Shown: positions 50,612 through 59,480 of the stretch, in pieces
Numbering within the stretch: position 1 is the stretch's first letter
How the letters are laid out: each line of letters opens with the position of its first letter
NCBI RefSeq assembly: GCF_019645855.1
Contig: NZ_CP080999.1
Span: 5,084,001-5,148,000 of the forward strand
DNA length: 64,000 nt
DNA from: Mycobacterium malmoense
GTDB taxonomy: Bacteria; Actinomycetota; Actinomycetes; Mycobacteriales; Mycobacteriaceae
Reading direction: 5' to 3'
The notes under the pieces: model-generated
Seen by the model: the letters and a program-made list of their open reading frames with translations, nothing else
What the model was told of the DNA's origin: nothing
The model's database searches: none
Made by a program: the position numbers and the translations under genes

Positions 50612-51883
50612 TCAATAACCAGGTATCCCCGGCGCACCGGCCACACCGTTTAGGCCAAGAAGCCCGCCATAGCCGCCCCTACCACCAGGTTGGGTAGTTA
50701 CTGAGCCGCCGCCGGACACGCTGTTGCCGCCGTTACCACCGTTGCCGGCCAGAAGTCCGCTGAAACCACCGACACCACCGGCGGCAACATTGGGGGAGGT
50801 TGGACTGGTGGTGGTGCCGGCGTTACCGCCGGCTCCGCCGTTGCCGACCAGCCAGGCACCGTTGCCGCCAGCGCCGCCGTTGCCCGCCCTATTGTTCCCG
50901 GTGCCACCGGCACCGCCGGCGCCCCCGTTCCCGAACAGGAGGCCGCCGGCACCGCCGTTACCGCCGATAGTGCCGGGTATGTTGCCGCTGGCGCTGGCGC
51001 CGCCGGCGCCGCCGTTGCCCATCAGCAAGCCGCCGTTACCGCCGGCACCGCCACGGCCGACGGAGCCGCTGAAACCGATGCCGCCTATACCGCCGTTGCC
51101 GATCAGCCCGGCCGAACCGCCCACACCGCCGGCGGGGCTGGTGGCCGTACCGGCCGCACCAGCGCCGCCGTCGCCGAATAAGAACCCGCCAGAGCCGAGG
51201 TTGCCGACGGGCAGCCATTGCCCTAATGGTGAGGTGTTGGTGCCGGTGTAATCGTTGATGCCGTTGCCGATCAGGTCGCGCCCGAACAGGTCGACGAACG
51301 GTGTGTTGATCACCTGATCGGCTTGCTGGCCGATCGGGCTGGCGATCCAGTCTTGGCCGACCGTGTAGATCGCGGTATAGAAGCTGTCGAACGCGTTGTA
51401 GACGAGGTTGTTCAGCCCGGCGGTAGCGCTGCTCCCGGCGGGGGTGGCCGCGCTGAGGCCGCTGATGTCGACGGCGGCGGCGGCTGTGTGCACGCTGTCG
51501 AGGGCGGTGCTGTCCAGCGCGGCGGCGTTGAAGGCGGCCACGCTGGCGTTGATGCTGTTGGTGATGCTCTCGAGGGCGGCTGAGTGTATGCCTTCGAAAG
51601 CGGCTGTGCCTGCACCTGCATTAAGGCCGTCGAGGGCAACCGTGCCGGCATTAATGGCCTCGCTGGCAGCGGTGCTGGCGGCGGTGATCACAGGTTGGAG
51701 GAGGGGGTCGATGATCGTGTCGAGCACCCCGGCGCGGGCCGGCGGCGCAGCAACCATCGGGGCCATCGCGGCGGTCAGAAAAGCGCCGGCGGCCGAGCCC
51801 AGGCCGACTACACGGCCGTGACGGCCCGCCTTCGCTTTGGTGTTGCGGCGGTTTCGCCGGGTGCTGTGTTGTTTACGTTTCAT
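50612..51883 (-). CDS. PGRS-repeat protein without PE domain
   Basis: A 423-residue glycine-rich protein. Residues 1-51 form an unusually long, very basic signal peptide (MKRKQHSTRRNRRNTKAKAG, then AAAMAPMVAAPPARAG region). Residues about 52-225 are Ala-rich and end in a segment like the linker of PE_PGRS proteins (SPIGQQADQVINTPFVDLFGRDLIGNG region, shown by FVDLFGRDLIGNG). Residues 230-423 are PGRS repeats of GGAGG and NGGxGG type. The PE domain that normally starts such proteins is replaced by the signal peptide. Probably exported to the cell envelope. GAAAGG precedes ATG 51883. Confidence 0.82.
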   Translation of the reverse strand: MKRKQHSTRRNRRNTKAKAGRHGRVVGLGSAAGAFLTAAMAPMVAAPPARAGVLDTIIDPLLQPVITAASTAASEAINAGTVALDGLNAGAGTAAFEGIHSAALESITNSINASVAAFNAAALDSTALDSVHTAAAAVDISGLSAATPAGSSATAGLNNLVYNAFDSFYTAIYTVGQDWIASPIGQQADQVINTPFVDLFGRDLIGNGINDYTGTNTSPLGQWLPVGNLGSGGFLFGDGGAGAAGTATSPAGGVGGSAGLIGNGGIGGIGFSGSVGRGGAGGNGGLLMGNGGAGGASASGNIPGTIGGNGGAGGLLFGNGGAGGAGGTGNNRAGNGGAGGNGAWLVGNGGAGGNAGTTTSPTSPNVAAGGVGGFSGLLAGNGGNGGNSVSGGGSVTTQPGGRGGYGGLLGLNGVAGAPGIPGY

Positions 51884-53103
51884 CTGCGCGCCTTTCTGTC
51901 ATGACCGATAAAACGAGGCGTCCGGCCCGTACTTAAAAAATTTGGGTGCTGGGACTTTCGATCTAGTTCAGGGTGTGTTTTTGGTTAGCAACAGGGGTGA
52001 ACATATCTGAGAAATATGTTGAGGAAATCGTGCAATAACGCCGGTAATTGATTGTGGTGAGGGGGATTTTGCAGCAAAAGATTCGCATAAAACGTGCGAG
52101 GAATTATTGGTGTTCTTAAAATGTTTACTGCCGCTATGTCCTGTGGCTTGGTGGTGCTGTTGGCTGGTCGGGGACTGGCCCTGCTGTGCTGGGGCTATCC
52201 TGGCTGCTGGATTCCAGCGGCCGCTGGCCGTGGTCGCTGACGCTGCTGTCCGCATGTGTGATCGGTGGTGGTGTTCGAGGTGTCCAGCTTGATGACGCGG
52301 GATTGTGCCGGCAGCCGATCGCTACGGTCGGGGGCCGATCCCGTTTTTTCTCGCGCTTGTTCTTTGGTGGTGCGGGGTTACCGCACCCTGTGGGATTTGC
52401 ACGGGTGGTGTGGGTTGCAGCAAATTCGGGAATTTGCGGTATGTGGTGTGAAACATTCTGGTAGCAATGGGTGCAGTTATCTTGAGTGGCGGGCGGGCGC
52501 GGCCCCGCTTGCTACCGATGGGTAGTTTCACGCTGAACTATTGGGGTGTCGGGTCGAGGTTGCTATCACACCTGGTTACGACATGGCTAGCAGCTGTTTT
52601 GTGATCTCGAATGGATTGCTGGACCACACATTTATTGAAGCGATCACCCATTGCCCACTGAAAACCCTGCCGACTCAGGTTCTTCTCAGATATGTACAGC
52701 TCGTCGCCCAGCAAGAACCAGCCCCCACCGTGAACCACCCAACCCGGCTCCCCCAATATCGAACGACTGCGACAGGCCCCACTCACGGACTACATCGAAA
52801 ACCAGAAGCGCCCCACCTGAACCGTGCCAGCGCTACGCGCCGGCACAAAAACGACGCGATTCCTCCCCGCCATCGACGAGCTTCCAACCATGCAGACCGC
52901 TCAGCGGCGTACCGCCGTACCAGCAGCTCCAATCTTTGGTTCCCGATGGATGGTGTTCTCCGGGACCAGTAAGCGCCAGCCCGCAGGACGCCCGTCAACG
53001 GCCACAAATATCACTCAGTTCTTGACGACTAAAGCAGTTGTAGTACAAGGACTTACGTATGAATAGCCGCTAACAACAACCCTGGTGGGAGCGCCTTCTA
53101 GTG
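51884..53103. other. 1.2-kb stretch without a convincing gene
   Basis: Lies between the PGRS gene and the right repeat, and its first half is visibly richer in A+T than the neighbours. Open frames here are short and match nothing I know (for example 52541-52972 plus, 52538-52786 minus). It contains two clear inverted repeats: GGTGCGG..CCGCACC at 52369-52387 and GCAAATTCGGGAATTTGC at 52420-52437. It may hold promoter sequence for the PGRS gene and decayed mobile DNA. Confidence 0.5.
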
Positions 53104-53257
53104 CCTAAGTCGGGTCATACACCCGAAAGGTCAGATTCGGGCGGCCACCGGAGATGAACTCGGCCCGCAGCTCACCGTCGCGTCCAACATCGAGCGAACG
53201 CAGGTACCGGTCCAGCGAGGCCAGATCGAGCCCATCGAGTCGGTCAGCGGAAGCCAC
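53104..53257 (-). pseudogene. 5'-end fragment of fadE36
   Basis: From GTG 53257 the frame reads VASADRLDGLDLASLDRYLR and on to TFRVYD, closely following the first 48 residues of the intact fadE36 product, then PT and a TAG at 53106-53104. It is the fadE36 part of the right flanking repeat. Confidence 0.85.
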
Positions 53258-53348
53258 TCGAACTTATTTACCACCGCTGGTGTCGGCCGGGTTCACCACC
53301 GCTGATTTCGGGGTAAGAGGTCCCACACATGTTCGACTGCGTTGACCC
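53114..53348. repeat. Right copy of the 235-bp direct repeat flanking the island
   Basis: Direct repeat of 47606-47839. It includes the fadE36 5' fragment, the intergenic gap, and the true 3' end of the phosphatase gene at 53293. The duplication brackets about 5.3 kb of accessory DNA. Confidence 0.9.
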
Positions 53349-53901
53349 CGGCCACCGTCGCCTGACCCGACCGGGAGAACAACAGCCGGGTCACCGACGC
53401 GTAGTCGACGGGAAAGGACAACAACCGGGCCGTACCCAGGATGTCGTGCAGCAGCACGTTGATCACCCCGCCGTGGCTGAACACCGCGACCGTGTCGTCG
53501 GGACCGGCGGCGGCGACGAGGTCATCAACCGCCGCGCGGACGCGTGCGCGAAACGCGTTCTCGTCGACCGCGCTGGGCAGATGCCCCTGGGCCAGCCGCG
53601 CCCACTCCTGCGGGTTTTCCGCTTTGATCTGCTCGACGGGAATGTAGATCGGAAGGTCGCGGTCGTATTCCGCGAATCGATCGTCGACCTCAACACTCAT
53701 CTCACGCGCGGCCGCGACGGGTTCGGCGGTCTGAATGGCGCGCCGCTGCGGGCTGCTCACCACCCGCGAAATCGGAAACCTGGCCAGCGCCTTGGGCAGT
53801 CGCTCGACTTGCGCCAATCCCTCCTCCGACAGGTCTGGATCGGAGCCTTCGCCGTGTTCGCTGCGCAGCGGTAGCGCATGCCGGACCAGCAGCACTTGCA
53901 T
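53293..53901 (-). CDS. Histidine phosphatase (phosphoglycerate-mutase family)
   Basis: A 202-residue histidine phosphatase. The phospho-acceptor motif is LLVRHALPLR (His8) and the second catalytic His is in VAVFSHGGVINVLL. The RRAIQTAEPVA segment is typical. It removes phosphate from small molecules or proteins; substrate unknown. Its last codons lie in the right flanking repeat and reappear at 47784-47839. Confidence 0.9.
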   Translation of the reverse strand: MQVLLVRHALPLRSEHGEGSDPDLSEEGLAQVERLPKALARFPISRVVSSPQRRAIQTAEPVAAAREMSVEVDDRFAEYDRDLPIYIPVEQIKAENPQEWARLAQGHLPSAVDENAFRARVRAAVDDLVAAAGPDDTVAVFSHGGVINVLLHDILGTARLLSFPVDYASVTRLLFSRSGQATVAGVNAVEHVWDLLPRNQRW

Positions 53902-54044
53902 GTTTGTTCCTGTCGTCGGATGGTGAACAGCGCGGCTTAACGCCCTTCCCGGTCCGCCAGTTTCTCATCGCGTCCCGCAGCCGCGGTTCGACGGGTCGGC
54001 GATGGTGGTGACGACATGTGGGCCGATGACTTCGAGGAGGAGAG

Positions 54045-54722
54045 ATGACCCAGCCGAACATGGATTGGGACGCTGCCTACCGACAAGAAGCGCTACCTCC
54101 GTGGAGCATCGGCCGGCCGCAGCCCGAGCTGGCGGCCCTGATCGAGCAAGGCACGATCCGCAGCGATGTTTTGGACTCCGGTTGCGGCCACGCCGCCCTG
54201 TCGCTGGCCCTCGCCGCGCGGGGCTACACGGTCGTCGGCCTGGACTCCAGCGCGACCGCGGTCAAAGCAGCGGCGGCGGCCGCCGCCGAAAAAGGGCTGA
54301 CGACAGCGACTTTCATACAGACCGACGTCACCAGCTTCCGAGGCTATGACGGCCGCTTCTCGACCATTCTGGATAGTGGGCTGTTCCACGCGCTACCACC
54401 CGAGGGGCGCCAAGACTACCTGCAATCGATCTTTCGGGCCGCCACGCCCGGGGCGGCGCTGTACATCCTGGCGTTCGCCGCCGGGGCGCTAGGAGACCAG
54501 GACAATGCCGACCGGCCCGGCCCGCGCGGCTTCACCGAAACGGAGTTGCGCGACGCGGTCGAGAAGCTCTGGCGGGTCGACGACCTCCGCCCAGCGAAGG
54601 TGTACGGCAACGCCAGCGCACTCCCGCCTTCTGGTGATACGTCGCCGAACGTCGAATACGACAACGAAGGCCACTTCATGGCGCCGGGCTTCCTACTCAG
54701 CGCGCACAAACCCGGGCAGTAG
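54045..54722 (+). CDS. Class I SAM-dependent methyltransferase
   Basis: A 225-residue methyltransferase starting DWDAAYRQEALPPWSIGRPQPEL, the opening of the thiopurine/quinone-type mycobacterial group (Rv0560c/Rv3699-like). The SAM motif is VLDSGCGHAALSLALA, the acidic ribose contact VVGLDSSATAV, and FSTILDSGLFHAL follows. It may detoxify phenolic or quinone compounds by methylation. GAGGAGAG lies before ATG 54045. Independent of the downstream operon, which has its own operator. Confidence 0.85.
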   Translation: MTQPNMDWDAAYRQEALPPWSIGRPQPELAALIEQGTIRSDVLDSGCGHAALSLALAARGYTVVGLDSSATAVKAAAAAAAEKGLTTATFIQTDVTSFRGYDGRFSTILDSGLFHALPPEGRQDYLQSIFRAATPGAALYILAFAAGALGDQDNADRPGPRGFTETELRDAVEKLWRVDDLRPAKVYGNASALPPSGDTSPNVEYDNEGHFMAPGFLLSAHKPGQ

Positions 54723-54740
54723 TACCACCCCGCTGAAGGA

Positions 54741-54759
54741 CGGAGAATGCTATTCTCCG
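54741..54759. promoter_or_regulatory. Perfect inverted repeat, putative TetR operator
   Basis: CGGAGAATGCTATTCTCCG has perfect 8-base arms around GCT, 25 bases before the first gene of the acyl-CoA operon. That operon contains a TetR gene (57872-58495), the likely ligand-responsive repressor for this site. Confidence 0.65.
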
Positions 54760-54783
54760 TGTAGAGAGCGGGGTGTGCAGGCG

Positions 54784-55830
54784 ATGGCCGGTATCGGCGA
54801 CACGCAACTGGACGCGGGCGTCCTCGCGCGCTGGCTGGACGCCAACGGCGCGCCGGGCGGCGGCAAACAGCCGGCGCTGACCCAGCTGAAGGGCGGTTCG
54901 CAGAACACCCTGTACCTGATCGAGCGTGGTGGCGAGCGCATGGTGCTGCGGATGCCGGGGGCGCGCGCCGACGCGGCCCGCATCGACGGCCTGCTGCGCG
55001 AGATCCGGCTGGTCCGGGCGCTGTCGGGCACCGACGTCCCGCACGCGGCGCTGATCGCCGCCGACGACACGGGCACCGTGCTGGGCATGCCGTTCTACGT
55101 GATGCAGGCGATCGACGGGTGGAGCCCGATGGACGGCGGGTGGCAGGCGCCGTTCGACACCGACCTGCAGGCCCGCCGCGGGCTGGCGTTCCAACTGGTC
55201 GAGGGCGCCGCCAGGCTGGGCCGGGTGGATTGGCGCGCGCAGGGGCTCGACGGCTTCGGCCGCCCCGACGGTTTCCACGAACGTCAGGTCGATCGCTGGC
55301 TGAGGTTTCTCGACGCCTACAAGGTCCGCGACCTTCCCGGGTTGGACGAGGCCGCCGACTGGCTGCGCCGCAACCGGCCCGCGCACTACCAGCCGGGCAT
55401 CATGCACGGCGACTATCAGTTCGCCAACGTGATGTTCGCCCACGGGGAGCCGGCGCGCTTGGCCGCGATCGTGGACTGGGAGATGACGACGGTCGGCGAT
55501 CCGCTGCTGGATCTGGCGTGGGCGCTGCTCGGCTATGACGGCGAGGAGCCGCGCGCCGACGGTTTCTACCTGGACATGCGCGGCATGCCGACCCGCAGCG
55601 AATTGCTGGAGCGCTACGAAAAGGTCAGCGGGCTTTCCACCGAGAACATCGACTACTACCTGGTGCTGGCCAACTGGAAGCTCGGCATCGTGCTGGAGAA
55701 GACCTACGCGGCCGGCGTGCGGACCAAGAAGGTGGATCCCAAGATCACCGACGCCTTCGGCTCGATGATCCCGCGGCTCATCGCCACCGCGGCCGAGCTC
55801 GCCCGGTCACTACCCACGAGGCGCTACTGA
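54784..55830 (+). CDS. Phosphotransferase family protein (ACAD10/11 kinase-like)
   Basis: A 348-residue APH-fold kinase-like protein, paralogous in type to fadE36. The catalytic loop is GIMHGDYQFANVM, the metal Asp in IVDWEMTTVGDPLLDLAW. Together with the acyl-CoA dehydrogenase two genes on it resembles the kinase plus dehydrogenase of ACAD10/11, which process 4-hydroxy acids via 4-phosphoryl-CoA intermediates. ATG 54784 or GTG 54775 may start it; the frame further upstream shadows the methyltransferase gene. Confidence 0.87.
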   Translation: MAGIGDTQLDAGVLARWLDANGAPGGGKQPALTQLKGGSQNTLYLIERGGERMVLRMPGARADAARIDGLLREIRLVRALSGTDVPHAALIAADDTGTVLGMPFYVMQAIDGWSPMDGGWQAPFDTDLQARRGLAFQLVEGAARLGRVDWRAQGLDGFGRPDGFHERQVDRWLRFLDAYKVRDLPGLDEAADWLRRNRPAHYQPGIMHGDYQFANVMFAHGEPARLAAIVDWEMTTVGDPLLDLAWALLGYDGEEPRADGFYLDMRGMPTRSELLERYEKVSGLSTENIDYYLVLANWKLGIVLEKTYAAGVRTKKVDPKITDAFGSMIPRLIATAAELARSLPTRRY

Positions 55831-55831
55831 A

Positions 55832-56590
55832 ATGGGTTATGCCGACCAGCTTTTCGACCTGACCGATCGGGTCGTGTTGATCACCGGCGGCAGCCGCGGG
55901 CTGGGACGCGAAATGGCGTTTGCCGTCGCCCGGTGCGGCGCCGACGTGGTGATCGCCAGCCGCAACATGGACAACTGCGTGACCACGGCCAAGGAGATCG
56001 AGGTCGAGACCGGTCGCTCCGCCATGCCCTATCAGGTGCACGTGGGACGTTGGGATCAGCTCGACGGACTGGTCGAGGCGACCTACGTCCGGTTCGGCAA
56101 GGTCGACACGTTGATCAACAACGCGGGCATGTCACCGCTGTACGACAAGCTGACCGACGTCACCGAGAAGTTGTTCGACGCGGTGGTCAACCTGAACCTC
56201 AAGGGGCCCTTCCGATTATCGGCGTTGGTCGGCGAGCGCATGGTGGCCGCCGGCCGCGGGTCCATCATCAACGTGAGCTCCACCGGGTCGCTGCGCCCGA
56301 ACGGCGGCATCATCCCCTACGCCGCGGCCAAGGCCGGCCTCAACGCGATGACCGAGGGGCTGGCACAGGCGTTCGGACCCACGGTGCGGGTCAATACGCT
56401 GATGGCCGGACCCTACTTGACCGACGTCAGCAAGGCTTGGAACCTCGGGGAGGGCAATAATTTCAGCCATCTATCCCTGAAGCGCGCCGGCGATCCGCGT
56501 GAAATCGTCGGCGCCGCACTATTTCTGGCTTCCGACGCCTCCAGTTTCACCACCGGTTCCATCCTGCGGGCCGACGGCGGAATTCCCTGA
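55832..56590 (+). CDS. Short-chain dehydrogenase/reductase
   Basis: A 252-residue SDR with TGGSRGLGRE (18-27), NNAGMSPLYD, catalytic Ser in NVSSTGSL and YAAAK. It starts one base after the preceding stop, within the phosphotransferase operon. Likely oxidises or reduces a hydroxyacyl-CoA or alcohol intermediate. Confidence 0.9.
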   Translation: MGYADQLFDLTDRVVLITGGSRGLGREMAFAVARCGADVVIASRNMDNCVTTAKEIEVETGRSAMPYQVHVGRWDQLDGLVEATYVRFGKVDTLINNAGMSPLYDKLTDVTEKLFDAVVNLNLKGPFRLSALVGERMVAAGRGSIINVSSTGSLRPNGGIIPYAAAKAGLNAMTEGLAQAFGPTVRVNTLMAGPYLTDVSKAWNLGEGNNFSHLSLKRAGDPREIVGAALFLASDASSFTTGSILRADGGIP

Positions 56591-56607
56591 ACGAGTAGGA
56601 GCTTTCG

Positions 56608-57891
56608 ATGGCGTGGGACTTCTCTACCGAACCGGAGTTCGAGAAGAAACTCGACTGGATCCGCGAGTTCGTCCGTGAGGAGGTCGAGCCGCTGGAGGTG
56701 CTGTTTTCGGGCTGCGAATTCCTGCCCCTGAACGACGAGCGGCGCCGGATCGTCGATCCGCTCAAGCAGCGGGTGCGCGACAATGGCCTGTGGGCACCAC
56801 ATTTGGGCCCGGAGCTGGGCGGGCAGGGCTTCGGCGCGGTCAAGCTGACGTTGATCAACGAGATCCTGGGCCGCAGCCCGTGGGCGCCGATCGTCTTCGG
56901 AACGCAGGCCCCCGACACGGGCAACGCGGAGATCATCGCCCGCTTCGGAACCCGGGACCAGAAGGACCGCTATCTGGCCGGGCTGCTGTCCGGGGAGATC
57001 TTCTCGTGCTTCTCGATGACGGAGCCGCAAGGCGGCGCCGATCCGCGGGTCTTCACCACACGGGCGGTACGAGACGGTTCCGACTGGGTGATCACTGGGC
57101 GAAAGTACTTCTCCTCCAACGCCTCTGTGGCGTCGTTCTTCATCGTCGTCGCGATCACCGATCCGGACGTGCCCGTGCATCGCGGAGCCTCGACGTTCCT
57201 GATCCCCGCCGGCACCGAAGGGCTCATCCTGGAAGCCAACCACCACCTCGTCGGTGCGGACCCCCACGAACCCGGGCATTCCCTGGTCCGCTACGACGGG
57301 GTGCGGGTGCCTTCCGACGCGTTGCTCGGCGAACCCGGTCAGGGCTTCCTCATTCTGCAGACCCGATTGGCCGGCGGGCGGCTGCATCACGCGATGCGCT
57401 CGATCGGGATGGCGCAGCGCGCGGTCGAGATGATGTCACGGCGCGCGAAAAGCCGCTTCACACAAGGCAGTTCGCTGGCCGACAAGCAACTGGTGCAGGA
57501 ATTCGTCGCCGACTCGTACACCGAGTTGATCCCGTTCCGGCTGACCGTGCTGCACGCCGCGTGGCTGATCGACAACGGCGACGAGCACGCCGCACGCACG
57601 GAGATCGCCGCCTGCAAGATCCTGGCGTCACAGGTACTCAAATCGATTGCGCTGCGCGCGATTCAGGTGCACGGCGCGCTCGGGCTCACCGACCAGCTGC
57701 CACTGGTCAACGTGCTGCTCGGCGGCATCGCGCTCGGGCTGGCCGACGGGCCCACCGAGGCGCACAAGGTGAACCTGGCCCGGACGCTCCTCAAGGGCTA
57801 CGAGGCCGAAGATGGCGAGTGGCCCAGTGAAATGCTGGACGTCCGGCGCGAGGCCGCCCGCGCCAAATACGGTGAACTCGTTGACAACTAG
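56608..57891 (+). CDS. Acyl-CoA dehydrogenase
   Basis: A 427-residue FAD-dependent acyl-CoA dehydrogenase. CFSMTEPQGGADPRVFTTRAVRDG, by its core CFSMTEPQGGAD, is the FAD-binding signature, followed by WVITGRKYFSSNAS, RLAGGRLHHAMRSIGMAQRA and IQVHGALGLTDQLPL. It introduces a double bond into acyl-CoA. GTAGGAGC lies before ATG 56608. The C-terminal 19 bases overlap the TetR gene. Confidence 0.92.
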   Translation: MAWDFSTEPEFEKKLDWIREFVREEVEPLEVLFSGCEFLPLNDERRRIVDPLKQRVRDNGLWAPHLGPELGGQGFGAVKLTLINEILGRSPWAPIVFGTQAPDTGNAEIIARFGTRDQKDRYLAGLLSGEIFSCFSMTEPQGGADPRVFTTRAVRDGSDWVITGRKYFSSNASVASFFIVVAITDPDVPVHRGASTFLIPAGTEGLILEANHHLVGADPHEPGHSLVRYDGVRVPSDALLGEPGQGFLILQTRLAGGRLHHAMRSIGMAQRAVEMMSRRAKSRFTQGSSLADKQLVQEFVADSYTELIPFRLTVLHAAWLIDNGDEHAARTEIAACKILASQVLKSIALRAIQVHGALGLTDQLPLVNVLLGGIALGLADGPTEAHKVNLARTLLKGYEAEDGEWPSEMLDVRREAARAKYGELVDN

Positions 57892-58495
57892 CAGAGTCAC
57901 CGCGGCCGTCGAGCGGGCGCTCGACGACCGTCAGCGGGAGGCAACCGAGGAGGTGGAACGCATCCTGGCTGCCGCGGTGCGGGTGATGGAGCGGGTCGCG
58001 CCCGAGCCGCCCCGGGTCAGCGACATCGTCGCCGAGGCCGGCTCGTCGAACAAGGCGTTCTACCGGTATTTCGCCGGCAAGGACGACCTGATCCTGGCGG
58101 TCATGGAACGCGGCGTGGCCATCGTCGTGTCCTATCTGCAACACCAGATGGCCAAGGAGTCCGGGCCGCGGGACCAGGTCGTTCGCTGGATCGAGGGCAC
58201 GCTGGCGCAGGTCGCCGACCCGCACCTGATCAGCATGAGCCGCGCCGCGGCCGGGCAGATGTCGGCCGCCACCAAATGGCCTGCGGCCGACCGGGAAATG
58301 ATGCGGCCGTTGCGGGATCTTCTCGCCGATCCCATCACGGCGCTGGGCAGTGACGACGTCGACCGCGACGTCGAGGCGGTGTTCTCCTGCACCGCCGCAA
58401 CCATGCGACGATACGTGGGCTCCGCCGACCGGCCCGGCCGCGACGACATCGCGCACCTGGTGCGGTTCTGCCTGCGCGGGCTGGGGATCGGTTGA
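57872..58495 (+). CDS. TetR family transcriptional regulator
   Basis: A 207-residue regulator with the N-terminal TetR domain (VERILAAAVRVMERVAPEPP, then VSDIVAEAGSSNKAFYRYFAGKDDL by its KAFYRYF core). It is embedded between the dehydrogenase and the oxidoreductase genes, overlapping both, so it is made with the operon it probably represses via 54741-54759. Start GTG 57872 overlaps the previous gene; TTG 57881 is an alternative. Confidence 0.87.
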   Translation: MNSLTTSRVTAAVERALDDRQREATEEVERILAAAVRVMERVAPEPPRVSDIVAEAGSSNKAFYRYFAGKDDLILAVMERGVAIVVSYLQHQMAKESGPRDQVVRWIEGTLAQVADPHLISMSRAAAGQMSAATKWPAADREMMRPLRDLLADPITALGSDDVDRDVEAVFSCTAATMRRYVGSADRPGRDDIAHLVRFCLRGLGIG

Positions 58496-59469
58496 TGCGC
58501 GCCGTCGTCTGCCACTCCTATGGCCCGCCGGAAGATCTCGTCATCGACGACGTCGCCGAGCCCGTCCCGGGCCCCGGCCAGCTGGTGGTCCGGGTGCATG
58601 CCGCGGCGGTCAACTTCCCCGACGTGCTGTTGATAGCCGGCAAGTACCAGATCAAGATTCCGGTGCCGTTCATCCCCGGCAGCGAACTGGCCGGTGAAGT
58701 GGTGGCGGTCGGCGAAGGCGCCCCTTTTCGTCCGGGGCAGCGCGTCTTTGCGACCATCCCGACCGGGGCATTCGCCGAGCAAGCGCTGCTCGACTCGGGA
58801 TCGGTGGCGCTCATACCCGACGGCGCCGACTTCGCGTCGGCAGCGGCATTCGGCGTCACCTACCGCACCGCCTATCACGCGCTGCGGTCGATAGCAGAAG
58901 TGGCGCAAGGTGATTGGGTGGTCATTCTGGGTGCCGGCGGCGGGGTGGGACTGGCGGCCGTCGATCTGGCGGTGGCCATGAAAGCCCGGGTGCTGGCGGC
59001 GGCGTCCAGCCCCGAAAAGCTCGAACTGTGCCGGCGGCGCGGCGCGGCGGCCACCGTCGACTACGACCGGGAAGACCTGAAATCGCGCATCCGTGAGCTC
59101 ACCGGCGACGCCGCCCGGGTGATCATCGACCCCGTGGGGGGACCGTATTCGGAGCCCGCGCTGCGTGGCCTAACCCGCGGCGGAACCTTCGTCACGCTCG
59201 GCTACGCCGCGGGCACGATCCCGTCCATCCCGCTCAATCTGGTTCTGCTCAAGGGAATCACGATCCGCGGCATGGAGATCCGTACCTTCATGGCCGACCG
59301 ACCCGACGACGCCGCGCGCGACATGCAAGAGCTGGCCCGGATGTTCGCCGACGGCACGATCCGGCCCTACATCGGCGCGCGATTCCCCTTGTCCGAGACC
59401 CCGGCGGCGCTGCGGCACGTGGCCGAGCGCAAGGCCCTGGGCAAGGTGGTCATCGACGTCGCGCCTTAG
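58495..59469 (+). CDS. NADPH:quinone oxidoreductase family protein (zinc-independent MDR)
   Basis: A 324-residue medium-chain dehydrogenase/reductase of the quinone-oxidoreductase branch: GPPEDLVIDDVAEPVPGPGQ opening, GSELAGEVVAVGEGA, and the NADPH motif LGAGGGVGLAAVDLA. No zinc ligands are seen. It may reduce quinones or enoyl compounds. ATG overlaps the TetR stop (TGATG). Last gene of the operon, ended by the large hairpin at 59481-59552. Confidence 0.9.
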   Translation: MRAVVCHSYGPPEDLVIDDVAEPVPGPGQLVVRVHAAAVNFPDVLLIAGKYQIKIPVPFIPGSELAGEVVAVGEGAPFRPGQRVFATIPTGAFAEQALLDSGSVALIPDGADFASAAAFGVTYRTAYHALRSIAEVAQGDWVVILGAGGGVGLAAVDLAVAMKARVLAAASSPEKLELCRRRGAAATVDYDREDLKSRIRELTGDAARVIIDPVGGPYSEPALRGLTRGGTFVTLGYAAGTIPSIPLNLVLLKGITIRGMEIRTFMADRPDDAARDMQELARMFADGTIRPYIGARFPLSETPAALRHVAERKALGKVVIDVAP

Positions 59470-59480
59470 TACCGCGAGCT

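Noticed and set aside
50612..51350. Repetitive GCCGCC/ACCGCC-rich tract as a separate repeat element
   Set aside because: It is the coding sequence of PGRS Gly-rich repeats, not an independent DNA repeat.
52538..53007. Two short minus-strand frames in the island end
   Set aside because: No family resemblance, no ribosome sites, and they abut without coherent domain content.
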